Positions 45,405 through 54,023 of a stretch of 64,000 nucleotides of DNA are shown piece by piece. A program made the translations under genes and the position numbers. Every line of letters starts with the position of its first letter. Position 1 is the stretch's first letter. The stretch is taken from assembly GCA_017991675.1 (NCBI GenBank), contig JAGOQB010000004.1, positions 186,001 through 250,000 of the forward strand, read 5' to 3'. Under the pieces are notes generated by a model that was not told where the DNA came from, did not search any database, and saw only the letters and a program-made list of their open reading frames with translations. This stretch comes from Phenylobacterium sp. GTDB taxonomy: Bacteria > Pseudomonadota > Alphaproteobacteria > Caulobacterales > Caulobacteraceae.

Positions 45405-46381
45405 GGCTCAACCACCACGGTGCCGACCTTACCGCCGCTCTCGACCAGTTCGTGCGCCCCGGCGCAGTCCTCCAGCGGGAAGCGCCCGGCCACCGACAGG
45501 ATGCGCTCGCCGGTCCCGATCCAGCGGGTGATATCGGCCTGAGCCCGGCGCCGCGCCTCGTGCGGCGAGACCGGCAGGTAGACGCTGTTGATCTGCAGGT
45601 TCAGCCCCATAGCCGCCCCGGCCGCAAAGACCGGCTCCCGCGAACCCTTGGTGGCGTAGTAGGCGATCGAGCCGTTCAGCCGCACGCTGGCCAGCGTCGA
45701 GGCGAGGTTGCCGCCGAAATCGACCTCGACCACGTGATGCACGCCCTGCCCGCCGGTCAGCTCGCGCACCCGCGCGGCGACGTCCTCGCGGCGATAGTCG
45801 ATGACGTGATGGGCGCCGCCCTGGCGGGCCCGCTGCGCCTTGTCTTCCGAGCTGACGGTGGCGATCACGCTCGCCCCGGCCCAGGCGGCCAGCTGCACCG
45901 CGTAGTGTCCGACCGCGCCCGCCCCGCCGGTGACCAGCACCGTGCGGCCCTGCACGGGACCGGCCAGGAACAGGCTGCGATGGGCGGTCATGCAGGGAAT
46001 GCCCAGGGTCGCGCCTTCCGCGAACGACACCGCGTCCGGCAGCTCGCTCAGCAGGTCGATGTCGAGCTCGATATATTCCGCCGCCGAGCCGAACGCCCGG
46101 CCGTTGCGCTGGCCGTTGTAGAACCAGACCCGCTTGCCGACCCAGGCTTCGGAGACGCCCGGGCCCACCGCCTCGACCACGCCGGCCCCGTCGCTGTTGG
46201 GGGTGATGCGCGGGTAGGCCATCGGCGCCGGTCCCGCCCGCATCCCGGCGTCGGACGGGTTGACGCCCGAGGCCCGCACCCGGATCAGCGCCTGGCCCTG
46301 CCCGGCCTGCGGCGTCGGCCGCTCGCCCAGTTCCAGCACCTCGCGCGCCGGCCCCGTCCGCTCGTACCAGATCGCCCGCAT
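45401..46381 (-). CDS. NADPH:quinone reductase-like MDR oxidoreductase
   Basis: 326 residues. N-terminal GroES-like catalytic domain (VRASGVNPSDAGMRAG, PNSDGAGVVEAVGPGV), then the Rossmann domain with TVLVTGGAGAVGHYAVQLAAWAG (~148-170). It lacks the four structural-zinc cysteines and the catalytic zinc Cys, so it belongs to the zinc-free zeta-crystallin/QOR group. It likely reduces quinones or enals with NADPH. Translationally coupled to the NTF2-like gene. The promoter should lie in 46382-46440, before the repeat. Confidence 0.9.
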   Translation of the reverse strand: MRAIWYERTGPAREVLELGERPTPQAGQGQALIRVRASGVNPSDAGMRAGPAPMAYPRITPNSDGAGVVEAVGPGVSEAWVGKRVWFYNGQRNGRAFGSAAEYIELDIDLLSELPDAVSFAEGATLGIPCMTAHRSLFLAGPVQGRTVLVTGGAGAVGHYAVQLAAWAGASVIATVSSEDKAQRARQGGAHHVIDYRREDVAARVRELTGGQGVHHVVEVDFGGNLASTLASVRLNGSIAYYATKGSREPVFAAGAAMGLNLQINSVYLPVSPHEARRRAQADITRWIGTGERILSVAGRFPLEDCAGAHELVESGGKVGTVVVEP

Positions 46382-46442
46382 GGCCCCTCCTGCGCCTCGT
46401 TCAGGGCAACAGGTCTAGGGGAGGTCCAAGTGGAAAAGAAGA

Positions 46443-46582
46443 TGTCATCCCGGTTTCGGCGCAGCCGAAGACCGGGACCCATGAACACCAGATGGCGCAG
46501 GAACCGGCTCAGTCAGCGCCAAGCGCTCCACGCATTGCGCGAATGGGTCCCGGACAAGCGCTTCGCGCTTTCCGGGATGACA
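46443..46582. repeat. REPIN-like element (family A, copy 4)
   Basis: TGTCATCCCGG at 46443 and CCGGGATGACA ending 46582. The left hairpin is nearly identical to copy 3; the right hairpin (ACAAGCGCTTCGCGCTTT) matches the left hairpin of copy 1 inverted. It lies between the MDR gene start and the carotenoid-oxygenase stop. Confidence 0.88.
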
Positions 46583-46596
46583 CTCGATGGGCGCCC

Positions 46597-47988
46597 CTAC
46601 TCCGACACCCAGTTCCCGTGGAACCCGAACGGCACGCGGCGCGGCAGCTGCGCGGTCCCGATCGGCCCCTTGGCGATGTCCTGGGCGTCGAACACCACGA
46701 AGTCGCTGCGGTTCTCCGCCGCCCGCCAGACCACGGCCGTCACCCAGCCGTCGCCCTCGTCGGCGCTGCCCGAGCGCGGGGTGAACACCGGCTCCGAGGT
46801 CATGTCGCCGCCCTTCAGCTCGTAGACCTGGCGCTTGCCGGTCTTCAGGTCCAGATGCGCGATCGCCGTCTGCTTGATGGTCTTGGCGCCCGACGGATCT
46901 GCCGCGTACCAGCCGTGCCGGTAGGCCAGGCCCGCATGGCGCTCGTCGAAGCGCGGGAACTCGCCGTCCAGGTCGTCGATCGCCTCTTCCTTGATGGCGT
47001 CCGAGCTCCCCGTCAGGTCGAAGGTCCAGCGCACCAGCCGCGCGGCCGACCTGGCGCCCGGCGAGCCGTCCGCATTGGGGAACAGCGGGGCGCTGTCATA
47101 GCGGAACACGTCGGCGATGATCTTGCCGTCCTCTTCCCAGGCGTTCATCGGGTGGAAGACGTAGGACGGCGGGGCGTTGAACCAGCGGATGGTCGAAACG
47201 TCGGCGTCGCGGCGCATCACCGCCACGTGACTGCCCTTGTCGGGCTCCCACGCATAGGCCGGCAGGCCGCTCATCGCCCGCTGCAGGCTGCCGGTCAGCG
47301 GCAGCACCGGGAACAGCACGTAATTGTCGGTGACCAGGAAGTCGTGGATCATCGAGGAATAGGGCGCCTCGAAGTCGTCGCGCCGCACCACCTTGCCGGT
47401 CGCGTCGGTGACGCCGTAGCTGATCCCCGTGCCGAACGGCATCGGCCCGATCCCATAGCCGAACCAGACCATCTCGCCGGTCTTCGGGTCGACCTTCGGG
47501 TGCGCCGTGACCCGGCCCTTATAGGCCTCGGCGGGGCCTTTGGACTCCAGGGTCCGCGGCTGCATCTCGAAGGGCAGATGCCCCTCCTCCAGCGCCAGCA
47601 GCTTGCCGGCGTGGAAGACGATGTTGGTGTTGGCCACCCCGCCGCTGTCCTTGCCGACCACGCTGGGGTCGGTGGTCATCGGATTGCCGAACGCGCCCCA
47701 CAGCGCCCGGCCGGCGGCGTTTTCCGCCTCCCACTTGGGCGTGCGCACATAGCGGTTGCGATAGCTGACCTTGCCGTCCTCGACATGGAAGGCGTGGATC
47801 ATGCCGTCGCCGGAGAACCAGTGGTACTCGCCGCGCGGCTCGAACTGCGGGTTCGGCCCGGTGCGGTAGAGCGTGCCGCGCAGACCCTTGGGGATCTCGC
47901 CGATCACCGTCAGTTCGAAATCGTCCTCGCTGCGGACCGGCGCGAAGTTACCGGACAGGTAGGGGTTGATGCGAGCATCGCCGTCCAT
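46597..47988 (-). CDS. Carotenoid cleavage / stilbene dioxygenase family enzyme
   Basis: 463 residues, RPE65-type seven-bladed propeller. The four iron-binding histidines are visible: His163 in TAHPK, His215 in SMIHDF, His279 in VFHPMN and His457 in GFHGNW. The start NPYLSGNFAPV and GTLYRTGPNPQFEP are typical. The closing HGNW is shared with bacterial lignostilbene dioxygenases of the NOV1 type, so it could cleave a stilbene or an apocarotenoid C=C bond with O2. No signal peptide. It follows DUF2855 by 24 bp, in an operon divergent from a TetR regulator. Confidence 0.9.
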   Translation of the reverse strand: MDGDARINPYLSGNFAPVRSEDDFELTVIGEIPKGLRGTLYRTGPNPQFEPRGEYHWFSGDGMIHAFHVEDGKVSYRNRYVRTPKWEAENAAGRALWGAFGNPMTTDPSVVGKDSGGVANTNIVFHAGKLLALEEGHLPFEMQPRTLESKGPAEAYKGRVTAHPKVDPKTGEMVWFGYGIGPMPFGTGISYGVTDATGKVVRRDDFEAPYSSMIHDFLVTDNYVLFPVLPLTGSLQRAMSGLPAYAWEPDKGSHVAVMRRDADVSTIRWFNAPPSYVFHPMNAWEEDGKIIADVFRYDSAPLFPNADGSPGARSAARLVRWTFDLTGSSDAIKEEAIDDLDGEFPRFDERHAGLAYRHGWYAADPSGAKTIKQTAIAHLDLKTGKRQVYELKGGDMTSEPVFTPRSGSADEGDGWVTAVVWRAAENRSDFVVFDAQDIAKGPIGTAQLPRRVPFGFHGNWVSE

Positions 47989-48012
47989 GGTCTTCCTCCT
48001 CTAACGCCGGCC

Positions 48013-49062
48013 TCACGCCGGTCGAATGATGTGTCCCTCGTCGGGCCGAGCGCGGCCTTCCAGCACCTCGCGATAGGCGGCCAGAAGCCCCTCGGGGCCC
48101 TTCGATTGCTTGAGCTTCAGCCAGCCGGCGTCGGCCACGAACTCGCGCAGCGCCGCGGCGAACCGCCGGTCGAGGTCCTCGGCCCCCCATTCGGCCGCCC
48201 GCTTGCGGATCTGGTCGGGGGCGAAGAACAGCACTGGCTGCGGACCCGGCAGCGCGCGCGGCGCGCGATCGCCGCTCCAGTGCGTGCCGCCGACGATGAT
48301 GCTGCGCGCCAGGCTCTCGCCCAGGGCGGTGTGGACCGTCTCGTTCACCTGCGCGTCGCCGGCGAAGTCGACATAGACCGCCGGCCCCTCGACCTTCAGC
48401 GCGCCGGCCTCGCCATAGGGGACGATGCGGTCGTAGAGGCCGAGCGCCCCCAGGGTCTTGCTGTTGCCCGGCGAGGTCAGCCCCACCACGGGCACGCCGC
48501 GCCGCCGCGCGAACCAGGCCAGGCCCATCGCCGTCTTGCTCGACGCGCTCGACAGCACCAGCGTCTTCATCGACGCGTCCTCGGACAGGAAGTCGTCCAG
48601 CAGCCACGAGGTCATGAACAGCGGCCGCAACAGCGCCCGGTGGTCGTCCATCGCCTCCTCCGGCGCCTCGGCATAGGCGTTGTAGGTCGGCGGCAGCTCG
48701 GCCCGGTGCGCGGAGGTGTCGACATAGCCGCCGCCCTTGCGCGCCAGCCGCGCCGTGAAGCTGCTCGACATCGGCAGGTAGCCGAACACCCGCAGGCCGA
48801 CGGGCGTGTCCGCCGCCTTCGATTCCACCACCCGCGCAAAGCCCCAGACCGGGATGCGGCCCAGCCCGTCCTCGGCCGGGAAGAACTTCCAGTAGCCGAA
48901 CGCCTCGCCGATCAGGCCGTAGGTGATGTTGTTGGCGGTCAGCGCGAACCGCTCGACTTCCAGCCGAACCTCGCCGTCCGCCAGCGGCGCCCGCGGCGCA
49001 GCCTCGCGCACCTCGACCTTGCGCAGATCGTCCCGCGCGATGAGCACATCCCAGTCCGACAT
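48013..49062 (-). CDS. DUF2855 family protein
   Basis: 349 residues. The pattern VLIARDDLRKVEV, FALTANNITYGLIGEAFGYWKFFPA and GRIPVWGFARVVES is that of DUF2855, whose fold resembles MDR dehydrogenases without the metal ligands. A Rossmann-like segment is TLVLSSASSKTAMGLAWFARRRG (~167-189), and VYVDFAGDAQV follows. Enzymatic activity is unknown. It is the first gene of the unit with the cleavage dioxygenase, so it may process the aldehyde product or a CoA derivative; that is inference. GAGGAAGCG precedes the ATG. Confidence 0.85.
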   Translation of the reverse strand: MSDWDVLIARDDLRKVEVREAAPRAPLADGEVRLEVERFALTANNITYGLIGEAFGYWKFFPAEDGLGRIPVWGFARVVESKAADTPVGLRVFGYLPMSSSFTARLARKGGGYVDTSAHRAELPPTYNAYAEAPEEAMDDHRALLRPLFMTSWLLDDFLSEDASMKTLVLSSASSKTAMGLAWFARRRGVPVVGLTSPGNSKTLGALGLYDRIVPYGEAGALKVEGPAVYVDFAGDAQVNETVHTALGESLARSIIVGGTHWSGDRAPRALPGPQPVLFFAPDQIRKRAAEWGAEDLDRRFAAALREFVADAGWLKLKQSKGPEGLLAAYREVLEGRARPDEGHIIRPA

Positions 49063-49075
49063 CGCTTCCTCGCCT

Positions 49076-49100
49076 TTTACATTGTAAATTTATTACGTAA
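49076..49100. promoter_or_regulatory. Probable TetR-family operator pair
   Basis: An AT-rich island with TTTAC-ATT-GTAAA (49076-49088, perfect 5-bp arms) followed by TTACGTAA (49093-49100, perfect). Two TTAC/GTAA dyads lie in a row between the DUF2855 and TetR starts, a usual place for TetR binding. The sequence contrasts sharply with the GC-rich surroundings. Confidence 0.6.
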
Positions 49101-49144
49101 GAGCTAACCCAGGACAAGCACTTTCTTTTGGGTCGAATTTACCG

Positions 49145-49747
49145 ATGCCCCGCGTCCTCTCCGAGTCCGATGTCGCCGACTTCCGCGAACGCCTGTGCGA
49201 CGCGGCCGAGAAGCTGTTCGCTGAAAAGGGGCCGGACGCGGTGACCATGCGCCAGCTGGCCGCCGAACTGGGGGTCAGCCCGATGACCCCCTACCGCTAC
49301 TTCACCGACAAGGAGGACATCCTGGCGGCGGTGCGCACCAATGGCTTCAACCGCTTCGCCGAAGCGCTGGAGACCGCGCTCTCGACCACCCAGGGCGGCG
49401 CCAAGGCCAAGAGCTCGGCGGTGGGCGAGGCCTATCTGAACTTCGCCTTCGAACATCCGCAGACCTACAAGCTGATGTTCGACCTCAACCAGCCGCTCGA
49501 GAAGGACTATCCCGAGCTGGTCGCCGCCGCCTCGCGGGCCAACGCCATGCGCTCGGCCTACATCAAGGGCTTGGTCGAGGCCGGCGTCATGGAAGGCGAC
49601 CCCGAGGAGATCGGCCGCATGTACTGGGCCGCCACCCACGGGGCGGTGACCCTGGAACTGGCCGGCAAGCTGCCCAGGGGCATGGCCCGCATCATCAACC
49701 GCCAGCTCGGCCACACCCTCGCCAAGGGCCTGCGCCCGGGGGCGTAG
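49145..49747 (+). CDS. TetR-family transcriptional regulator
   Basis: 200 residues. N-terminal TetR helix-turn-helix: FRERLCDAAEKLFAEKGPDAVTMRQLAAELGVSPMTPYRYFTDKEDIL (~13-60). The C-terminal ligand domain is helical (LNFAFEHPQTYKLMFDLNQPLEKDYPEL, a WHG/TetR_C type). It probably represses the divergent DUF2855-oxygenase operon and its own gene through the dyads at 49076-49100, and is released by a hydrophobic ligand. The ClbS/DfsB gene begins 4 bases after its stop, so both are cotranscribed. Confidence 0.9.
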   Translation: MPRVLSESDVADFRERLCDAAEKLFAEKGPDAVTMRQLAAELGVSPMTPYRYFTDKEDILAAVRTNGFNRFAEALETALSTTQGGAKAKSSAVGEAYLNFAFEHPQTYKLMFDLNQPLEKDYPELVAAASRANAMRSAYIKGLVEAGVMEGDPEEIGRMYWAATHGAVTLELAGKLPRGMARIINRQLGHTLAKGLRPGA

Positions 49748-49751
49748 CGCC

Positions 49752-50297
49752 GTGTCGGTCCCCTCATCCCAGGCCGAGCTCCTGGCCGCGATCGCCACAG
49801 CCTTCGACAAGCTCATGGCCGACCTGGCGCGGGTTCCCGCCGAGCAGGCGCGCGAGGCGGCGCTGGCCGGTCACCTCGCCGGAACGCGCATGAGCCCGGC
49901 CGACCTGGTCGCCTACCTGGTCGGCTGGAACGAACTGGTCCTGAAGTGGCTTGAGCGGGACGACCGGGGCGACCGCGTGGATTTCCCGGAGGCGGGGTTC
50001 AAGTGGAGCCAGCTCGGGCTGCTGGCCCAGAAGTTCTATGACGACCACCGCGCCCTCGCCTGGCCGGGCCTGCTGAGCCGCCTGGAGGCGGCCAATGCAC
50101 GGCTGGTCGCAACCATCGCCGCCCGTTCGAACGACGAACTCTACGGGCGGGCCTGGTACGGCAAGTGGACCAAGGGACGAATGATCCAGCTCAACACCTC
50201 GTCCCCCTACGCCAACGCCCGCGGCCGCATCCGCAAATGGCTGCGCGAACAAGACGTCAGCGACATTCGCCGCGGCTTGGGCCGCACCGCCTCTTGA
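49752..50297 (+). CDS. ClbS/DfsB family protein (DUF1706)
   Basis: 181 residues from GTG 49752. Four-helix DinB-like fold with FDKLMADLARVPAEQAREAALAG, MSPADLVAYLVGWNELVLKWLE, FPEAGFKWSQLGLLAQKFY and WTKGRMIQLNTSSPYANARGRIRKWLRE, which is the DfsB/ClbS pattern. ClbS of the colibactin cluster hydrolyses the cyclopropane of colibactin to protect the producer, and DfsB relatives occur without such clusters. No colibactin-type genes are present, so a role against reactive metabolites is only inferred. Placed with TetR, it may respond to the same ligand. Confidence 0.85.
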   Translation: MSVPSSQAELLAAIATAFDKLMADLARVPAEQAREAALAGHLAGTRMSPADLVAYLVGWNELVLKWLERDDRGDRVDFPEAGFKWSQLGLLAQKFYDDHRALAWPGLLSRLEAANARLVATIAARSNDELYGRAWYGKWTKGRMIQLNTSSPYANARGRIRKWLREQDVSDIRRGLGRTAS

Positions 50298-50356
50298 CGC
50301 CCCTTGGGGCAAGTCCCCCATCTACTGATCAACGATCAGGGGAGAGGGTGCGTCAC

Positions 50357-51502
50357 GTGGTTCAACCGTTCGAGGTCGCCTGGAGCGACGAGGCCGTGCA
50401 GGCGGTGCTGGATCAGGTCCGCGCCTACCCCTGGCCGCCGATCCCCGAGGTTCCCGACGGCTGGGCCTATGGCTGCGACGGCGCCTACCTGAAGGACCTC
50501 TGCGCCCACTGGACCGACGCCTATGACTGGCGCGCGGCGATGGCCGACCTCAACCGCTTCCCGCAGTTCACCGCCAAGGTCGAGGACTACGACCTCCATT
50601 TCGTCCACGTGGTCGGCGAGGCCGGCGGCAAGCGGCCGCTGCTGCTGAGCCACGGCTGGCCGGGCTCCCACTACGAATTCTGGGACTCGATCGAGAAGCT
50701 CGCCTTCCCCAGCCGCTTCGGCGGTGATCCGAAGGACGCCTTCGACCTAGTCATCCCCTCGCTGCCGGGCTTCGGGTTCTCGTCCAAGCCGGTCCGTCCG
50801 ATCGGCCAGCGCACCACCGCGCGGCTGTTCAACACCCTGATGACCCAGGTGCTGGGCTATGACCGCTATCTCGCCCAGGGCGGCGACTGGGGGGCGATGA
50901 TCACCTCCTGGCTCGGCCACGAGCACGCCGGCCATGTCCGCGCCATCCACCTCAACATGATGGCCCTGCGCCCGTTCGGCGGCCCCAAGGACGAGGCCGA
51001 GGTCGCCTGGCTGACCCGCCAGGGCCAGATGATGGAGCTGATGGGCGCCTACTTCCGGCTCCAGGCCTCCAAGCCGCAGTCCCTGGCCTGGATGGGCGCG
51101 GGCAATCCGGTCGGCCAGGCCGCCTGGATCGCCGAGCGGTTCCACGACTGGTCGGACCTGCGCGAAAAGCCCTTCGACCAGGCCCACCCCAAGGACAGGC
51201 TGCTGACCAACATCATGCTCTATGTGATGACCGGCAGCTTCACGACCGGCGCCTGGTACTATCGCGGCTTCCTCGAGGAGGGCGGCGTCGCCCTGGCCGA
51301 GGGCCAACGCTGCGAAACCCCGACCGCCTTCGCCAACTTCCCGGGCGAACCGCTCTACACCGCCCCGCCCCGCAGCTGGGCCGAGCGCGCCTACAACATC
51401 GTCCGCTGGACCGACCAGCCGCGCGGCGGCCACTTCGCCGCCATGGAGGAACCCGACCTCTTCGTCGCCGACGTCCAGGCCTGGGGCCGGGAGCACAGCT
51501 AG
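50357..51502 (+). CDS. Epoxide hydrolase family alpha/beta hydrolase
   Basis: 381 residues from GTG 50357, with GGAGAGGG nine bases before; GTG 50348 is an alternative. An N-terminal EHN helix-loop (VAWSDEAVQAVLDQVRAYPWP) precedes the hydrolase. Nucleophile Asp177 in GGDWGAM, the oxyanion HGWPGS (~99-104), the lid Tyr pair (Tyr in WYYRGF), and His in RGGHFAAMEEPD complete an epoxide-hydrolase active site. It opens epoxides or hydrolyses related substrates in the cytoplasm. Its place after TetR/ClbS fits a detoxification unit, though a gap of 59 bp leaves separate transcription possible. Confidence 0.87.
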   Translation: MVQPFEVAWSDEAVQAVLDQVRAYPWPPIPEVPDGWAYGCDGAYLKDLCAHWTDAYDWRAAMADLNRFPQFTAKVEDYDLHFVHVVGEAGGKRPLLLSHGWPGSHYEFWDSIEKLAFPSRFGGDPKDAFDLVIPSLPGFGFSSKPVRPIGQRTTARLFNTLMTQVLGYDRYLAQGGDWGAMITSWLGHEHAGHVRAIHLNMMALRPFGGPKDEAEVAWLTRQGQMMELMGAYFRLQASKPQSLAWMGAGNPVGQAAWIAERFHDWSDLREKPFDQAHPKDRLLTNIMLYVMTGSFTTGAWYYRGFLEEGGVALAEGQRCETPTAFANFPGEPLYTAPPRSWAERAYNIVRWTDQPRGGHFAAMEEPDLFVADVQAWGREHS

Positions 51503-51503
51503 T

Positions 51504-51617
51504 TCCTCCCCCGCTGAGGGAGGTGGCGCGCGAAGCGCGACGGAGGGGGCCTGCTGAGCCAGCGGTCCCCCTCAGTCGGCCATGCGGCCGACAGCTCCCC
51601 CAAGCGGGCGAGCAATT
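51504..51617. repeat. Palindromic intergenic repeat (family C, copy 3)
   Basis: Starts at TCCTCCCCCGCTGAGGGAGG right after the epoxide-hydrolase stop and ends CTCCCCCAAGCGGGCGAGCA. Inside are GCGCGCGAAGCGCG and CTCAGTCGGCCATGCGGCCGACAG hairpins. It separates convergent genes. Confidence 0.8.
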
Positions 51618-51623
51618 TGGAGC

Positions 51624-53927
51624 CTACCCTTCCATCACCGCCGCGATCGCGCCGATCAGCCGCTCCAGCTCCACCGGCTTGGGCACCAGTACGTCCATGC
51701 CGGCGGCCAGGTATTCGGCCTCGTGGTGGGCCATGGCGTTGGCGGTCAGGGCGATGATCGGCGTGCGCGCCAGCCCCTGCTCGGCCTCGCGCTCGCGGAT
51801 CGCGCGCGCCGCGCTCGGCCCGTCCATCACCGGCATCTGCACGTCCATCAGGATCACGTCCCAGCCGCCCTCCTGCGCCGCGGCCACCGCCGCCGCGCCG
51901 TCCTCGACGCAGCGCAGGTCGACGCCCACCTGGCTCAGCAAGGTCTTCAGCACCAGCCGGTTGATCGGGTTGTCCTCGGCCGCCAGCACCCGCATGTCGC
52001 CGGCCGGAGCCAACGCCGGCGCCTCGGGCGCGGGCTCTGGCGCGGCCTTGGCCCGCACCAGCGGCAGAACCACCGTGAAGCTCGCCCCCGCGCCGGGCTG
52101 CGAGGCCACCGCGATGGTCCCGCCCATCAAATCGGTCAGCTCGCGGCAGATCGCCAGCCCCAGCCCCGAGCCGCCATAGCGCCGGGTGGTCGAGGCGTCC
52201 TCCTGCACGAACTTCTGGAACAGCGCCCCCTGGCGCTCGGCGGCGATGCCCGGTCCGGTGTCGGCGACCTCGATGACCAGCTTGCCGGCCCGGCGCAGGG
52301 CCCGCGCCCGCACCCAGCCCTCGGCCGTGAACTTCACGGCATTGGAGATCAGGTTGTGCACGATCTGGCGCACCCGGGTGGGATCGCCGCCCCACACCCC
52401 CTTCAACGCTGGCTCGACCTCCAGCTCCAGCGCCAGCCCCTTCTCGGCCGCCAGCGGGCCGAAGGTCGACTGCGCCCCCTGCATCAGGGCGACGATATCG
52501 ACGACCCCGTCTTCCAGCTCCAGCCGCCCGGCCTCGATCCGCGACAGGTCCAGCAAGTCGTTCAGCAGCACCAGCAGGGTCTCGCCGGCCTGGCGCACCA
52601 CCCCCAGCCGCTCGCGCTGGCGGGACGACAGCTCGTCGCGCTCCATGGCCTGGGCCATGCCCAGCACCCCGTTCAGCGGGGTGCGGATCTCGTGGCTCAT
52701 GGTCGCCAGGAACGCCGACTTGGCGACATTGGCGGCGTTGGCCTGGTCGCGGGCCCGCTTGAGCGAGGCGTTGACCACCTTCAGCCGCCGCTCCGATCGC
52801 TTCAGGTCCTCGATCGATTGGGTGATCACCACGCAGCGCACCGGCCCCTCGCCCTGGAACCGCGCGGCGGTCAGCCGGAACCATTCGCCGTCCTGGGCCT
52901 GGTAGGCGCGCGAAAAGCTGTCCGCCTCCCCGGCGATCACCGAGCGCACCCCCCGCACCAGCGCCTTGCCGCCCGACAGGCCGTCGAACACCCCGAACAG
53001 GTTGCGCCCCATCGGATAGACGTCCACGCCCAGCAACTCGGCGCCCAGCATCTTGAAGGCCGAGTTGGCGGCGATGATCGCCCCCTGCTCGTCGATGACC
53101 GTCAGATAGGCCGCGACGCTGTCGATCACCCCGCGGCCGAAACGCTCGGACTCGCGCAACTCGGCGGTGGCCTCGCGCTGGGCGGTGACGTCCTGGCTGG
53201 CGCCGTGCAGCGCCACGCAGCGGCCGTCGACCATCCGCGTCTCGCCCATCACCCGCAGCCAGATCGGCTGGCCGCCGGCCGTGCTGGCCTTGGCCTCGAA
53301 GTCGATCGGAATGCCGGTGGCGATCGCCTGCCGCAGGTGCGCCAGCACCGACTCGCGGTCCTCCTCGGCATAGACCGCCAGCGACGCCATCTGGTCGTCG
53401 ACCATGGGGCGTCCGAACAGCTCGGCCAGCTCCGGGCTCCAGCGCACGACCTGCTCGTCGAGATCGACTTCCCAACCGCCGAGCCGCGCCAGCCGGCCCG
53501 CCGACTTCAGCGCCAGCGAGGTGGACTTCAGCCGCTCGCGGGTGGCGTGCGCGGCCGAGATGTCGGCCGTGATCACGATGAAGCCGTCCAGCACGCCGTC
53601 GGCCGAATAGCTTGGCCGCATGTCGACATCGACATGGATCCGCCGTCCGTCCTTGGTCTGGTCGACGACCTCGGCGCGAAAGCCTTCGCCGACCGCCGCA
53701 GCGGCGTCGATCATCGCCCAGGTCTCGGGATCGCCCTCGGGGCTGCGCAGCACCTGCGCCAGGGTGCGTCCCTTCACCTCGTCGAACTCATAGCCGGTCA
53801 TGACCGTGAAGCCGTCGTTGACCCAGTCGATCCGTCCGGCCGGATCGCACAGCACCACCGCATGCGGCGTCAGCCGGGCCACGCTCGCCAACCGCGAGGT
53901 CAGGTCGACCGCCTTCGAACCACTCAT
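51624..53927 (-). CDS. Hybrid sensor histidine kinase with three PAS domains
   Basis: 767 residues, no membrane segments, so a cytoplasmic sensor. Three PAS domains lie at about 15-128, 140-250 and 260-375. HisKA follows with His412 in SHEIRTPLNG, then HATPase (NLISNAVKF, VADTGPGIA, GSGLGLAICREL), and a receiver domain with Asp695 in LMDVQMP and Lys750 in VPKPV. Architecture resembles Caulobacter hybrid kinases that sense redox, light or small ligands, but no chromophore Cys motif is evident. No response regulator or phosphotransferase lies nearby, so its partner is elsewhere. Confidence 0.92.
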   Translation of the reverse strand: MSGSKAVDLTSRLASVARLTPHAVVLCDPAGRIDWVNDGFTVMTGYEFDEVKGRTLAQVLRSPEGDPETWAMIDAAAAVGEGFRAEVVDQTKDGRRIHVDVDMRPSYSADGVLDGFIVITADISAAHATRERLKSTSLALKSAGRLARLGGWEVDLDEQVVRWSPELAELFGRPMVDDQMASLAVYAEEDRESVLAHLRQAIATGIPIDFEAKASTAGGQPIWLRVMGETRMVDGRCVALHGASQDVTAQREATAELRESERFGRGVIDSVAAYLTVIDEQGAIIAANSAFKMLGAELLGVDVYPMGRNLFGVFDGLSGGKALVRGVRSVIAGEADSFSRAYQAQDGEWFRLTAARFQGEGPVRCVVITQSIEDLKRSERRLKVVNASLKRARDQANAANVAKSAFLATMSHEIRTPLNGVLGMAQAMERDELSSRQRERLGVVRQAGETLLVLLNDLLDLSRIEAGRLELEDGVVDIVALMQGAQSTFGPLAAEKGLALELEVEPALKGVWGGDPTRVRQIVHNLISNAVKFTAEGWVRARALRRAGKLVIEVADTGPGIAAERQGALFQKFVQEDASTTRRYGGSGLGLAICRELTDLMGGTIAVASQPGAGASFTVVLPLVRAKAAPEPAPEAPALAPAGDMRVLAAEDNPINRLVLKTLLSQVGVDLRCVEDGAAAVAAAQEGGWDVILMDVQMPVMDGPSAARAIREREAEQGLARTPIIALTANAMAHHEAEYLAAGMDVLVPKPVELERLIGAIAAVMEG

Positions 53928-54023
53928 AAAGCTCCCCCCAGAGCCAGCATGCTTGGCGTCTATGAAAAAACCAGAAAACTCCGGGTTTCGCCGCGACCTG
54001 AGGCCGCGCTACGAAGCACTCCC

